The notes: generated by a model not told the origin, from the letters alone. Positions 27,082-41,920 are shown, numbered from the stretch's first letter. The stretch: DNA of 64,000 bases from an uncultured Lachnospiraceae bacterium (GCA_900317585.1 ONHG01000006.1:1-64000), one strand, 5' to 3'. Made by a program: numbers and translations.

Positions 27082-27384
27082 GCTGTGGCAGTAGGTCGGG
27101 ACGTAAGTCCCAGGCACCGGCGGCGCACACGTACTCTTGCGGTCGCTACGCTACGTGGCTAAGATACTGTACGAAATTATGCTTGAAGGGTTTCTATGCT
27201 TGACGAAACCGTCGAAACGCGCCGTCCATGGCACGGTTTCTCCTCACCCCTGCGTCCATGCAGGGGTGTTTCTGTGTTCCTTGGGCATAATTTCTACAGT
27301 ATCTAAGCCACTTCGCTATGCGCTTCCGCAAGAGTACGTGTGCGCCACCGGTGCCCGGGGCTTACGTCCCATACGCTGTGGCAG
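27082..27384 (+). repeat. Large structured palindrome, family 1 copy A
   Basis: The 566-bp gap after htrA holds a long imperfect inverted repeat. Arms 27098-27182 and 27285-27370 match over most of their length, starting with GGGACGTAAG / CTTACGTCCC and including CGCACACGTACTCTTGCGG / CCGCAAGAGTACGTGTGCG. The innermost pair is GATACTGTA / TACAGTATC, then GAAATTATGC / GCATAATTTC. The central 100 nt fold into further hairpins, including ACCCCTGC-GTCCAT-GCAGGGGT. The 10-bp word GCTGTGGCAG flanks it directly at 27082-27091 and 27375-27384. A partly similar tail runs on to about 27441. The core recurs inverted at 53868-54005. No coding capacity is credible. Confidence 0.85.
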
Positions 27385-27640
27385 ATATGCGCTTACGTGT
27401 GCGCCTCTGCTATGCGCAGATTACGTTCGCTATGTTGTGGTAGAATGTTGTTCAAATCGGTTTAAAGTACTAGACAAATTCCCTAAAATATTAGATAATG
27501 TATGTAAATAATTTTACTTTTGCACCGCATAGGAATTCTTCAAAATTGATGGTTTATAAGTAGATTTATCATAGTATACACATCGGTTTATGATTATGAG
27601 ATATAATACACATTGAGCGGATGCAGCATAGGAGGTCGGC

Positions 27641-28573
27641 ATGAAGAAGAAAAAAATAGTTATTGCACTCGGACATGATGCTCTTGGAACAACTCTTCCG
27701 GAGCAGCACGAGGCTACAAAGCATACAGCAAAGGCAGTTGCAGATTTTATCAGGGACGATTATGAGGTTGTTATCACACACAGCAACGGACCGCAGGTGG
27801 GCATGATTCACACCGCGATGTCCGAGTTTTGCAGGATTTATCCTGAGTATACAGCTACACCTACAGCAGTCTGCTCTGCAATGAGCCAGGGCTATATAGG
27901 ATATGATTTACAGAATGCTATCCGTACAGAGCTTCTTGGCAGAGGAATTTACAAGACCGTTTCTACAATACTTACACAGGTGGTTGTTGACCCATATGAT
28001 GAGGCTTTTTATCATCCGACAAAGATTATTGGCCGTGTTATGACAGCGGCTGAGGCTGAGGAAGAGGAGAAGAAGGGCAACCATGTGACACAGGTTGAGG
28101 GAGGCTACAGAAGAGTTGTGGCAGCTCCAAAGCCTGTTGATATAGTGGAAAAGGATGCTATAAGGGCTCTTGTTGATGCGGATCAGGTTGTTATCGCATG
28201 CGGTGGCGGCGGAATTCCTGTGTTAGCACAGGATAATAAGCTTCAGGGCGCCAGTGCTGTTATCGAGAAGGATCTTGCAGCCGGAAAGCTTGCAGATACT
28301 CTTGATGCTGACAGACTTGTTATACTTACAAGTGTTGACAAGGTCTGCCTGAACTATGGCAAGGAGGATGAGAAGCCGCTTGATACCATGACTGTCGATG
28401 AGGCAAAGAAGTACCTTGCAGCAGGCGAGTTTGATGAGGGTACCATGGCTCCAAAGATTGAGGCGGCTATCGACTTTATCGGTGACTCTGCCATCCGTTC
28501 AGTGCTTATCACAAAGCTCAACAAAGAGGGCAAGACAGTTTCAGGTGGTATGGGCACTTTAATTACAAAGTAG
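27641..28573 (+). CDS. arcC: Carbamate kinase
   Basis: A 310-residue amino-acid-kinase-fold enzyme: IVIALGHDALG start, THSNGPQVG, SQGYIGYDLQNA, VVIACGGGGIPV and MAPKIEAAI are the carbamate kinase signature. It makes ATP and carbamate from carbamoyl phosphate and ADP (or the reverse) in the cytoplasm. In many anaerobes it lies in arginine deiminase or purine-catabolism clusters; here it stands alone with terminator-like hairpins after it and repeat element A before it. AGGAGG precedes ATG 27641. Confidence 0.93.
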   Translation: MKKKKIVIALGHDALGTTLPEQHEATKHTAKAVADFIRDDYEVVITHSNGPQVGMIHTAMSEFCRIYPEYTATPTAVCSAMSQGYIGYDLQNAIRTELLGRGIYKTVSTILTQVVVDPYDEAFYHPTKIIGRVMTAAEAEEEEKKGNHVTQVEGGYRRVVAAPKPVDIVEKDAIRALVDADQVVIACGGGGIPVLAQDNKLQGASAVIEKDLAAGKLADTLDADRLVILTSVDKVCLNYGKEDEKPLDTMTVDEAKKYLAAGEFDEGTMAPKIEAAIDFIGDSAIRSVLITKLNKEGKTVSGGMGTLITK

Positions 28574-28600
28574 AGCTTAATTGTTATAATTCACATATAT

Positions 28601-28648
28601 CCCACACGTCTATATGCATATTGCAGAGCAGATGTGTGGGTAGTTTTA
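28601..28648 (+). terminator. Hairpin terminator after arcC
   Basis: CCCACACGTCT (28601-28611) pairs with AGATGTGTGGG (28630-28640), followed by a short T-rich stretch. A second inverted repeat (GGTTCTGAA ... TTCAGAACC, about 28685-28723) lies between here and the next gene. Confidence 0.6.
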
Positions 28649-28762
28649 TAAAAACATCGTGCGGTTTTGCGAATGTGCGTGGGGTGGTTCTGAAGAGTTG
28701 AAAACAAGGTAACTATTCAGAACCCCCGAGAACAAGAAAAGTAAGATAGAAGGTAACACAAA

Positions 28763-30568
28763 ATGAGTGAGAAAAGGCTTCAAAAGAGAGATGAAATCTC
28801 AGACGAGTACAAATGGAAGCTTGAGGATATGTATGAGACAGATGAGCTGTGGGAGGATGAGTGTGAAAAAGCGTCACAGCTTGCAGAAAAGCTCTCGGGC
28901 TTTAAGGGACATCTGGCAGACAGTGCAGCAACGCTGCTTGATTTTTTTAAGAAGCAGGATGAGCTGTCTTATTATTTGGAGCGTATAGTGGTTTATGCGA
29001 ATGAGCGCTCGCATCAGGACACTGCCGTGTCGAAATATCAGGCATATGTGTCAAAGGCAGAGACACTGACTGTTCAGGCATCAGGTGCGCTGGCATTTGC
29101 GAGTCCGGAGATTTTGCAGATAGATGATAAAACGCTTGAGAGCTTTTACAGTGAGAGCAATGAGCTTATGCACTATAAGCGTGCGATTGATGAGATAATG
29201 CGTCAGAAAGCGCATACTTTATCGGCTGCAGAGGAGAATATCCTGGCGCAGTGCGGTGAGATGGCTGCAGCACCGGAGAATATATTCAGTATGTTCAACA
29301 ATGCGGATATCAAATTCCCGTATATCACTGATGTCGAGGGAAATAAAATCCGTATCACGCATGGCAATTTCATAGATTTTTTAAGCAGCAAGGACAGAAG
29401 CCTGCGCAAGCAGGTGTTCCGCGGAGTGTATGATTCGTACAAGAAGTGGAGCAATACTGTTTCCATGATGTACATCAGCAAGCTGAAAAATGACACTTTT
29501 TATGCAAGGGTCAGAAAATATGACAGTGCAAGGGCCATGTATTTATCCGGTAGCGATATTCCGGAGAGTGTCTATGACAATCTGATTGAGACTGTTCACG
29601 CACATCTGCCGGCTCTGCACAGGTACATGTCGCTTAGGAAGAAGCTTTTAGGTGTGGAGCATCTGCATATGTATGATTTGTTTGCACCGATTGTGGACAA
29701 TGTACAGACCACATACACCTATGATGAGGCAAAAAAGCTTGTGGCAAAGGCGCTTGAGCCTATGGGCGATGAGTATGTAAGCGTACTTAAGTCTGGCATG
29801 GAGAGTGGCTGGATAGATGTATATGAGAATGAGAACAAGAGAAGCGGTGCGTATTCATGGGGCGCTTATGGCACACATCCGTATGTGCTTTTGAACTATG
29901 CCGATAATCTGGACAGTGTGTTTACGCTGGCTCATGAGATGGGACATGCGATGCATACATACTATTCAAATGAGCATCAGAGCATCACCTACGCAGGATA
30001 CCTGATTTTTGTGGCAGAGGTTGCATCCACCTGCAATGAGTCGCTTCTAATGCACTATATGCTTGAGCATTGTGAGGATGAGAATGAGAGAAAATATCTC
30101 ATGACACATTTTCTGGACGGCTTCAGGACGACACTTTTCAGGCAGGCGCAGTTTGCAGAGTTTGAGCATATAGCTCACCGGAAAATGCAAAAGGGCGAGC
30201 CGGTTACAAAGGATGTGCTAAATGAGCTATGGCATGAGCTGAATGTGCAGTACTACGGACCGGATATGCGCGTGGATGATGAGATATCATATGAGTGGAT
30301 GCGCATACCGCATTTTTACACACCGTACTATGTATATCAGTACTCGACAGGCTATTCGGCAGCAGTTGCTTTTTCAAAAAAGATACTTGAGGAGGGAAAG
30401 ACTGCTGTGGATAAGTATATAGGAAATTTCCTGTGCGGTGGATGCTCGAAGAATCCAATAGAGCTGCTAAAGAGTGCCGGTGTCGATATGAGCACACCAA
30501 AGCCTGTGGATGACGCACTCAATGTATTTGAGGATTATCTGAAGCAGTTTGAGACAGCGACTGAGTAA
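28763..30568 (+). CDS. pepF: Oligoendopeptidase F (M3B metallopeptidase)
   Basis: A 601-residue cytosolic zinc peptidase. The zinc motif LAHEMGHAMH gives His391, Glu392 and His395; the third ligand Glu follows in VAEVASTCNE. The GAYSWGAYGTHPYVLLNY and GCSKNPIELLK motifs are typical of PepF. It cleaves short peptides during peptide use or turnover. GTAACACAAA with a modest AAGGTAA site precedes ATG 28763. Its end and the luxS leader are close (16 nt), so luxS may be read from the same transcript. Confidence 0.94.
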   Translation: MSEKRLQKRDEISDEYKWKLEDMYETDELWEDECEKASQLAEKLSGFKGHLADSAATLLDFFKKQDELSYYLERIVVYANERSHQDTAVSKYQAYVSKAETLTVQASGALAFASPEILQIDDKTLESFYSESNELMHYKRAIDEIMRQKAHTLSAAEENILAQCGEMAAAPENIFSMFNNADIKFPYITDVEGNKIRITHGNFIDFLSSKDRSLRKQVFRGVYDSYKKWSNTVSMMYISKLKNDTFYARVRKYDSARAMYLSGSDIPESVYDNLIETVHAHLPALHRYMSLRKKLLGVEHLHMYDLFAPIVDNVQTTYTYDEAKKLVAKALEPMGDEYVSVLKSGMESGWIDVYENENKRSGAYSWGAYGTHPYVLLNYADNLDSVFTLAHEMGHAMHTYYSNEHQSITYAGYLIFVAEVASTCNESLLMHYMLEHCEDENERKYLMTHFLDGFRTTLFRQAQFAEFEHIAHRKMQKGEPVTKDVLNELWHELNVQYYGPDMRVDDEISYEWMRIPHFYTPYYVYQYSTGYSAAVAFSKKILEEGKTAVDKYIGNFLCGGCSKNPIELLKSAGVDMSTPKPVDDALNVFEDYLKQFETATE

Positions 30569-30584
30569 GGAGGAAAACATTTTT

Positions 30585-31043
30585 ATGGAAAAAATTAAAA
30601 GCTTTACAATTAATCATAATATTCTTAAACCTGGATTTTATATTTCAAGAAAAGACGGAGAAATCGTTACATACGACCTTCGTACAAGAAAACCTAATGC
30701 AGGCGATTATATGTCCAATTCAGCTATGCACTCAGTGGAGCATATGTTTGCGACATGCGTGAGAAACTCTGAGATTGCAGATGATGTGGTATATTTTGGA
30801 CCGATGGGCTGTCAGACAGGCTTCTATCTCGTTGTGAGGGATGTCGAGCCGGGGAAGGTTTTTGAAATCACAAAAGAGGTCTTAAAACAGATACTTGAGT
30901 ATGATGGACCGGTATTTGGTGCATCAGCCATAGAGTGCGGACATTACGAGAATCTGTCACTTGACGAGGCAAAGAAGGAGTGCCGTGCATATCTAAAGGT
31001 ACTTGAGAGCCAGACAAATATGGAGTTTACTTATCCACAGTAA
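30585..31043 (+). CDS. luxS: S-ribosylhomocysteine lyase (AI-2 synthesis)
   Basis: A 152-residue LuxS. The metal site is HSVEH (His49, His53) plus Cys118 in ECGHYENL; the second conserved Cys76 (MGCQTGF) is present. It cleaves S-ribosylhomocysteine to homocysteine and DPD, the AI-2 precursor. Start ATG 30585 follows AAGGAGG; the frame is open upstream only because it overlaps pepF. The nucleosidase that makes its substrate is encoded 153 nt downstream, so the activated methyl cycle is completed here. Confidence 0.95.
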   Translation: MEKIKSFTINHNILKPGFYISRKDGEIVTYDLRTRKPNAGDYMSNSAMHSVEHMFATCVRNSEIADDVVYFGPMGCQTGFYLVVRDVEPGKVFEITKEVLKQILEYDGPVFGASAIECGHYENLSLDEAKKECRAYLKVLESQTNMEFTYPQ

Positions 31044-31196
31044 ACAGGTATTAAGCTTTGACAGAAGTTGTATTGAGTACAGGAAAATCTGATGCTTACA
31101 TGTGCGTATGACGCATCAGTCTTTGGTTCTCAGTGGTTCTGGATAGTTATATAGAAAGATAATATAATAGCAAGATAGCAGGAATGGAGAAATAAA

Positions 31197-31892
31197 ATGA
31201 CAATAGGTGTAATTGGTGCAATGCAGATGGAGGTCGATGACTTAAAGGCTCAGATGACAGACACACAGACAGAGGTCTACAGCGGAGTGGAGTTTGTTGA
31301 GGGCAAAATCGGTGATCAGTATGTTGTTGCGGCAAAATGCGGAATAGGAAAGGTATTTGCGGCAATATGTGCAGAGGCCATGATTTTGAAATATGATGTA
31401 GATATGATTGTCAATATCGGAGTGGCTGGTACTTTGACAAAGGACTTAAATGTGCTTGACGTGGCAGTAGCAACAAACGTGCTGCAGCACGATATGGATA
31501 CATCGCCAATCGGAGACCCGAAGGGACTTCTTTCAGGCATCAATATGATTCTGCTTCCGGCTGATACAAAAATGGTGGAGCTCATGTGCTCATGCTTAGC
31601 TGACAGGAATATCCACTACAAAAAGGGCAATATTGCAACAGGAGATCAGTTTATTGCCACAAAGGAGCAGAAGGATTATATTTCGAATACCTTTGATGCA
31701 ATCGCAGCAGAGATGGAGGGAGGCAGCATCGGTCATGTGTGCTATGTGAACAAGGTGCCATTTGCCATTCTTCGTTCAATATCAGACGGCGATGGCGGCG
31801 AAACAGATTACCAGACATTTGCGGAGAAGGCTGCGCATCAGTCGATTGAGGTAGTGCTTGAGTTTATCGGAAGGGCAGAAGAACTGAAATAG
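31197..31892 (+). CDS. mtnN: 5'-methylthioadenosine/S-adenosylhomocysteine nucleosidase
   Basis: A 231-residue PNP-fold enzyme: TIGVIGAMQMEV start, VVAAKCGIGKVFAA, IVNIGVAGTL, AEMEGGSIGHVC and ILRSISDGDG, where the last Asp is the catalytic acid. It removes adenine from SAH and MTA and feeds S-ribosylhomocysteine to LuxS, encoded just upstream. A modest GGAGAAATAAA site precedes ATG 31197. Confidence 0.94.
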   Translation: MTIGVIGAMQMEVDDLKAQMTDTQTEVYSGVEFVEGKIGDQYVVAAKCGIGKVFAAICAEAMILKYDVDMIVNIGVAGTLTKDLNVLDVAVATNVLQHDMDTSPIGDPKGLLSGINMILLPADTKMVELMCSCLADRNIHYKKGNIATGDQFIATKEQKDYISNTFDAIAAEMEGGSIGHVCYVNKVPFAILRSISDGDGGETDYQTFAEKAAHQSIEVVLEFIGRAEELK

Positions 31893-31940
31893 AGTTATTT
31901 CATTATTCATAATTTGCGATAATAAAGAATAGTATATAGC

Positions 31941-32792
31941 ATGAGTGAATACAGAGCATACATGCAAAATACAAAACTACATAATGGGACAAAACGAAAG
32001 AAACGCCGACACAGATTCCTTTTTGGAGTGCTGCTGTCGGCGCTTCTTATTACAGGTGCTTTATATGGCAGAGAGTATGACATATCACAGCTGAAAAATA
32101 TAGAGGTGATGGAGACACTTAGCAGTGCTGTGAGTCAGTTCGGAGACAGAAAGCTGCCTGTATATTCGGTTCAGACAACAGAAAAAAAGATAGCCCTTTC
32201 ATTTGACTGTGCCTGGGGAGCAGAGGATTTTGACAGTATGATGGAGACACTTGACAAGCACAACGTAAAGGCTACATTTTTTATGACAGGAGGGTTTGTG
32301 AGCGATAATCCTGAATGTGTAAAGACGCTGGTTGAAAAAGGGCATGAGCCCGGAAATCACAGTGAGCACCACTATGATATGGCAACAATCACGGCAGGCG
32401 AGATGAAGACGGAGATAATGGATGTGCACAAAAAGGTCAAGGAGCTGACCGGAAAGGATATGAAGGTATTCAGACCGCCATACGGCTCGTACAACAATGA
32501 GCTGATCGACACAGTGTATGGTTGTGACTATTATCCAATCCAGTGGGATGTGGATTCGCTCGACTGGAAAAACTATGGTGTGCAAAATGTCATAGATACT
32601 GTGTGCAATCATAAAAGCTTAGATTGCGGCTCAATAATACTCTGCCATCTTGGAGCTAAGTACACCTCGCAGGCACTCGATGAGATGCTTACAAAGCTGC
32701 AGGGCATGGGCTATGAGATAGTTCCGGTATCAAAGCTTATTATGACAGAAGGCTATCATATGGATGCAAACGGCATGCAGATCAAGGACTGA
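31941..32792 (+). CDS. Polysaccharide deacetylase (CE4, PdaB-like)
   Basis: A 283-residue type II membrane or secreted enzyme: basic start, one hydrophobic segment (about 25-43), then a NodB domain. The first motif is SFDCAWGAED, with Cys where most family members have the second Asp. This is a variation seen in spore-associated PdaB-like proteins. The metal pair is in GNHSEHHYDM, followed by RPPYGSYN and the WDVDSLDW motif. It likely removes acetyl groups from peptidoglycan or another wall glycan, perhaps in sporulation. There is no strong RBS, and the start of the coding frame is somewhat uncertain. Confidence 0.85.
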   Translation: MSEYRAYMQNTKLHNGTKRKKRRHRFLFGVLLSALLITGALYGREYDISQLKNIEVMETLSSAVSQFGDRKLPVYSVQTTEKKIALSFDCAWGAEDFDSMMETLDKHNVKATFFMTGGFVSDNPECVKTLVEKGHEPGNHSEHHYDMATITAGEMKTEIMDVHKKVKELTGKDMKVFRPPYGSYNNELIDTVYGCDYYPIQWDVDSLDWKNYGVQNVIDTVCNHKSLDCGSIILCHLGAKYTSQALDEMLTKLQGMGYEIVPVSKLIMTEGYHMDANGMQIKD

Positions 32793-32918
32793 TCGATTTT
32801 TTAAATTAATATTTTAGTCAATATTTTAGCACCTTACGATATTGTTATTTACAGACAAGTGTGATAAACTAAAACTATATTTTAAAGAAGCTGTGAGACA
32901 GCTATGGGGGTAAATTAT

Positions 32919-33065
32919 ATGACAGATACAGGTTTTTTAGTAGCATTCTTTATAGTTATATTTTTAGTTATCATCTTCGCGCTTGTCGCTGTGATAGGGG
33001 CTGTTACAAGTGCTGTTGCAGGTATCAATGATGATGAGGATGAGACAGAGGAAGAGGGCATCTGA
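32919..33065 (+). CDS. Small single-pass membrane protein
   Basis: A 48-residue ORF. Residues 6-34 are strongly hydrophobic (LVAFFIVIFLVIIFALVAVIGA core) and the C-terminal end is acidic (NDDEDETEEEG). A weak GGGGGTAA-type site precedes the ATG and a terminator follows. Composition looks coding and the gap has room for its own transcript, but no family is recognised. Confidence 0.55.
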   Translation: MTDTGFLVAFFIVIFLVIIFALVAVIGAVTSAVAGINDDEDETEEEGI

Positions 33066-33112
33066 AGCTGCAATAAATAAAAAATCTTAAAAGAGATAAA
33101 AAGACATTTAAG

Positions 33113-33152
33113 GACATCGAATTATATTAATCGTATAATTGGGTGTCTTTTT
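33113..33152 (+). terminator. Rho-independent terminator
   Basis: GACATCGAATTATA pairs with TATAATTGGGTGTC and is followed by five T. It ends the small membrane protein gene. The rest of the gap to 33309 shows no further feature. Confidence 0.75.
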
Positions 33153-33309
33153 ATTGTCAAAATCTCTTAAAAAAGTATAAACCAATTGAGTTGCAATCCA
33201 CCACAATGTATAATAAAAGTATAATACTGAATTAAATTTATTGTAAAAATCACAGTAATCATTGTCTATCAACCTAAGGCATGAATTATCAAAGAAAAGG
33301 AGGGGACAG

Positions 33310-38623
<5,314 letters not shown>

Positions 38624-38704
38624 TAGCTGATGCTTGCATTGTTTTAAATGAGCTTAGTGATACAGCAATTAAACAATATATGGAAATTGGTAGGAGAAAA
38701 TAAC

Positions 38705-40141
38705 ATGTATGATGTAGTAATTATAGGAGCGGGAGTATCGGGAAGCGCCTGTGCCAGAGAGCTTTCGAAATATAACCTGTCCATCTGTGTGGTGGAAAAG
38801 GAGGAGGACGTGTGCTGTGGCACTTCAAAGGCAAACAGTGCTATTGTTCATTCCGGAATTGATTGTAAGACCGGTACACTTATGGCACAGATGAATCTCC
38901 GTGGAAATGAGATGATGGATGAGCTTTCGAAGAAGCTTGATTTTGAGTTTAGAAGAAACGGCTCACTGATAGTGTGCTTTAGCGATGACGATATGCCAAG
39001 GCTTAAGGAGCTTTATAATCAGGGGATTGCAAACGGGGTGCCGGGACTTGAAATTCTTGATGCAGGCGAAGCGCATGAGATGGAGCCGAATCTGTCTGAT
39101 GAAGTTGTGGCAGCTATTTACTGCCCGACAGGAGGTATTGTATGTCCGTTTGGCATGAATATCGCATTTGCTGAGAATGCGGCAGCAAACGGTGTGGAGT
39201 TTTTATTTAACACCGAGGTGAAGGCGATACAAAAGGAGCAGACAGGCTATATTCTCATTACTCAAAATGGCGAAATTCATGCACGCTGCGTTGTGAATGC
39301 AGCCGGTGTATATGCTGACGTGTTCCACAACATGGTAAGTGAAAACAAAATACATATTACACCAAGGCGCGGAGAGTACGAGCTTTTAGACAGGGCTGCG
39401 GGAGGTATCGTTGACAAGACCATTTTCCAGCTCCCGGGCAAATACGGCAAAGGTGTGCTCGTAACTCCGACAGTACACGGAAATATCCTAATCGGACCTA
39501 CAGCAGATGACCATGAGGACAAGGATGGTACAAATACAACGAGAGCAGGCTTAGATCATGTTGTGACATCCGGCACACGTTCGGTGCCGTCACTTCCTAT
39601 GCGTCAGGTCATAACATCGTTTGCAGGAAACCGTGCACATGAGGACGGACATGAGTTTATCATCGAGGAGCTTTCTGACGCACCGTATTTTATTGACTGC
39701 GCAGGTATAGAGTCACCGGGCTTATCAAGTGCGCCGGCTATCGGTGAGAGAGTGGCAGCAATAGTTGAGGGGCTTTTTAATCCTTCTAAAAATGCGGACT
39801 TCATCGAGACAAGAAAAGGTATCTTAAATCCAAAGAAGCTTTCAGAGGATGAGTATAAAAAGCTGATAAAAGAAAAGCCTGAGTATGGCAATATAATCTG
39901 CCGCTGTGAGATGATTACGGAGGGCGAGATAATGGATGCGGTAAACAGACCGCTGGGCGCAAAGTCACTTGATGGTGTGAAGAGACGCACCAGAGCCGGA
40001 ATGGGCAGATGTCAGGCAGGCTTCTGTTCTCCGAGAACTATGGAGATTATCGCCAGAGAGAGAGGCATTTCACAGCTTGACATCACTAAGAGCGGTGGAA
40101 AGTCAGGGATTGTTGTTGGAATGAGCAAGAACCGCGGATAG
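38705..40141 (+). CDS. FAD glycerol-3-phosphate dehydrogenase (GlpA-like) with BFD [2Fe-2S] domain
   Basis: A 478-residue flavoprotein: dinucleotide-binding start VVIIGAGVSGSACAREL, DAO domain, and from about residue 395 a BFD-like domain with four Cys (ICRCEM ... GRCQAGFCSP) that holds a [2Fe-2S] cluster. This is the layout of anaerobic GlpA/YgaF-like dehydrogenases. It should oxidise glycerol-3-phosphate to dihydroxyacetone phosphate with the next two proteins as electron partners. ATG 38705 has TAGGAG; a longer frame from 38648 lacks one. Confidence 0.88.
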   Translation: MYDVVIIGAGVSGSACARELSKYNLSICVVEKEEDVCCGTSKANSAIVHSGIDCKTGTLMAQMNLRGNEMMDELSKKLDFEFRRNGSLIVCFSDDDMPRLKELYNQGIANGVPGLEILDAGEAHEMEPNLSDEVVAAIYCPTGGIVCPFGMNIAFAENAAANGVEFLFNTEVKAIQKEQTGYILITQNGEIHARCVVNAAGVYADVFHNMVSENKIHITPRRGEYELLDRAAGGIVDKTIFQLPGKYGKGVLVTPTVHGNILIGPTADDHEDKDGTNTTRAGLDHVVTSGTRSVPSLPMRQVITSFAGNRAHEDGHEFIIEELSDAPYFIDCAGIESPGLSSAPAIGERVAAIVEGLFNPSKNADFIETRKGILNPKKLSEDEYKKLIKEKPEYGNIICRCEMITEGEIMDAVNRPLGAKSLDGVKRRTRAGMGRCQAGFCSPRTMEIIARERGISQLDITKSGGKSGIVVGMSKNRG

Positions 40142-40215
40142 CCTGTCATACTTCAAAGAGACAGGTAACGATAGATTGATATTGGATTAATATCAGATTA
40201 ACATAGGGGGACAAT

Positions 40216-41547
40216 ATGGAATTTTACGATATTGTGATAGTAGGAGGAGGCCCGGCAGGTCTTGCGGCAGCAGCTTCCGCTAAGAAAAATGGAATAGATA
40301 AAATACTTATACTGGAAAGAGACTGTGAGCTTGGGGGTATCTTAAATCAGTGTATACACAACGGCTTTGGCCTGCACACCTTTAAGGAGGAACTCACAGG
40401 TCCTGAATATGCCGGCAGATTTATCAAAGAGGTCAAAGAGCTTGGCATAGAGTACAGGCTCAATACGATGGTCATGGATATCTCAACCGGTGACGAGTTC
40501 GAAAACAGGGCAGATGACAGGCATGATGTAAAGATAAAAGATGAGGCAAACGATAAAATAGTTACAGCTATGAACCGCACCGACGGACTTTTTCATATCG
40601 CTGCAAAGACCGTAATACTTGCGATGGGCTGCAGGGAGAGAGCAAGGGGTGCTCTTAACATACCCGGCTACAGACCGGCAGGAATTTTCTCGGCGGGCAC
40701 AGCTCAGAGACTGGTGAATATAGAGGGCTACATGCCGGGACGAAAGGTAGTAATACTCGGTTCAGGAGACATTGGTCTTATCATGGCCAGGAGAATGACC
40801 TTAGAGGGTGCCACTGTGCAGGTGGTTGCAGAACTCATGCCGTATTCAGGAGGTTTGAAGCGTAATATCGTGCAGTGCCTTGATGATTTTAAAATCCCGC
40901 TTAAGCTCAGCCACACAGTGGTTGATATAAAGGGCAGGGAGCGTGTGGAGGGCATCACTCTCGCACAGGTGGACGAGCATAACAAGCCTATTGAGGGAAC
41001 AGAGGAGTTTTACGAGTGCGACACGCTTTTACTCTCATGCGGACTCATTCCGGAAAATGAGATTTCAAAAACAGCCGGTGTAGAGCTCAATCCGGTAACA
41101 AGCGGACCGGTCGTAAATGAAAGCCTTGAGACTAATGTGCCCGGTGTATTTGCCTGCGGAAATGTGCTTCATGTGCATGACCTCGTGGATTACGTGTCAG
41201 AGGAAGCGACAGCAGCAGGCCGCCATGCCGCAGAATATGTGAAAAATGGCGGTGATAAGAGTTGCGATGGCAAAGAAATATCAATAACCGCTACAGGCGG
41301 AGTCAGATATACTGTCCCAAGCACTATAAATACTGCACAAATGGATGATACTGTGACGGTAAGATTTCGAGTGGGAGCTGTGTATAAGAATTGTTATATT
41401 GCAGTATATCTGGATGATAAACAGCTGCAGCACCGCAAGCGTCCTGTTATGGCGCCGGGTGAGATGGAGCAGGTAGTGCTTAAGAAGAAGCAGCTCATCG
41501 AAACAGACAATCCCCGCACAATTACGATAAAGATTGAGGAGGCATAG
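40216..41547 (+). CDS. FAD/NAD(P) oxidoreductase, partner of GlpA-like protein
   Basis: A 443-residue pyridine-nucleotide-disulfide-reductase-type flavoprotein: IVIVGGGPAGLAAAASAKKNG, MGCRERARG, a second Rossmann motif VVILGSGDIGLIMARR, and the flavin-binding VFACGNVLHVHDLVDYVSEE. A C-terminal beta domain of about 70 residues follows. It should pass electrons between the GlpA-like enzyme and NAD or another carrier. Leader AGGGGGACA precedes ATG 40216; the DUF1667 gene starts 4 nt after its stop. Confidence 0.88.
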   Translation: MEFYDIVIVGGGPAGLAAAASAKKNGIDKILILERDCELGGILNQCIHNGFGLHTFKEELTGPEYAGRFIKEVKELGIEYRLNTMVMDISTGDEFENRADDRHDVKIKDEANDKIVTAMNRTDGLFHIAAKTVILAMGCRERARGALNIPGYRPAGIFSAGTAQRLVNIEGYMPGRKVVILGSGDIGLIMARRMTLEGATVQVVAELMPYSGGLKRNIVQCLDDFKIPLKLSHTVVDIKGRERVEGITLAQVDEHNKPIEGTEEFYECDTLLLSCGLIPENEISKTAGVELNPVTSGPVVNESLETNVPGVFACGNVLHVHDLVDYVSEEATAAGRHAAEYVKNGGDKSCDGKEISITATGGVRYTVPSTINTAQMDDTVTVRFRVGAVYKNCYIAVYLDDKQLQHRKRPVMAPGEMEQVVLKKKQLIETDNPRTITIKIEEA

Positions 41548-41551
41548 TATC

Positions 41552-41920
41552 ATGGAAGAAAGAAATTTGACATGTATAGGCTGCCCTCTGGGCTGTGCCC
41601 TTAAGGTGACAATAGATGGAGAAAATGTCACGGTAACCGGAAATACCTGCAAGCGCGGAGCAGACTACGGAGCAAAGGAAGTGACGCATCCGACACGAAT
41701 TGTGACAAGTACAGTCTGTGTGAAAAATGGCACAATACCGATGGTATCCGTAAAGACGGCACAGGATATTCCAAAGGAAAAGATAATGGATGTGATGGAG
41801 TGTATCAACCAAATCACGGTAGAGGCACCGGTGCATATAGGTGATGTACTGCTAAGCGATGTTGCAGCAACCGGTGTGGATATAGTCGCAACGAAGAATG
41901 TTGTGCAAAAATCATATTGA
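41552..41920 (+). CDS. DUF1667 protein
   Basis: A 122-residue protein beginning with the DUF1667 motif LTCIGCPLGCALKV and a later NTCKRGADYG, which give four conserved Cys likely to bind an iron-sulfur cluster or zinc. The family is almost always found with the two FAD enzymes seen here, so it is probably a third subunit or electron carrier of the anaerobic glycerol-3-phosphate dehydrogenase. It starts 4 nt after the flavoprotein gene. Confidence 0.85.
   Translation: MEERNLTCIGCPLGCALKVTIDGENVTVTGNTCKRGADYGAKEVTHPTRIVTSTVCVKNGTIPMVSVKTAQDIPKEKIMDVMECINQITVEAPVHIGDVLLSDVAATGVDIVATKNVVQKSY

Noticed and set aside
27137..27511. Open frame of 124 codons after htrA
   Set aside because: It lies across palindrome A, has no RBS or family features, and its length comes from the GC-rich repeat.
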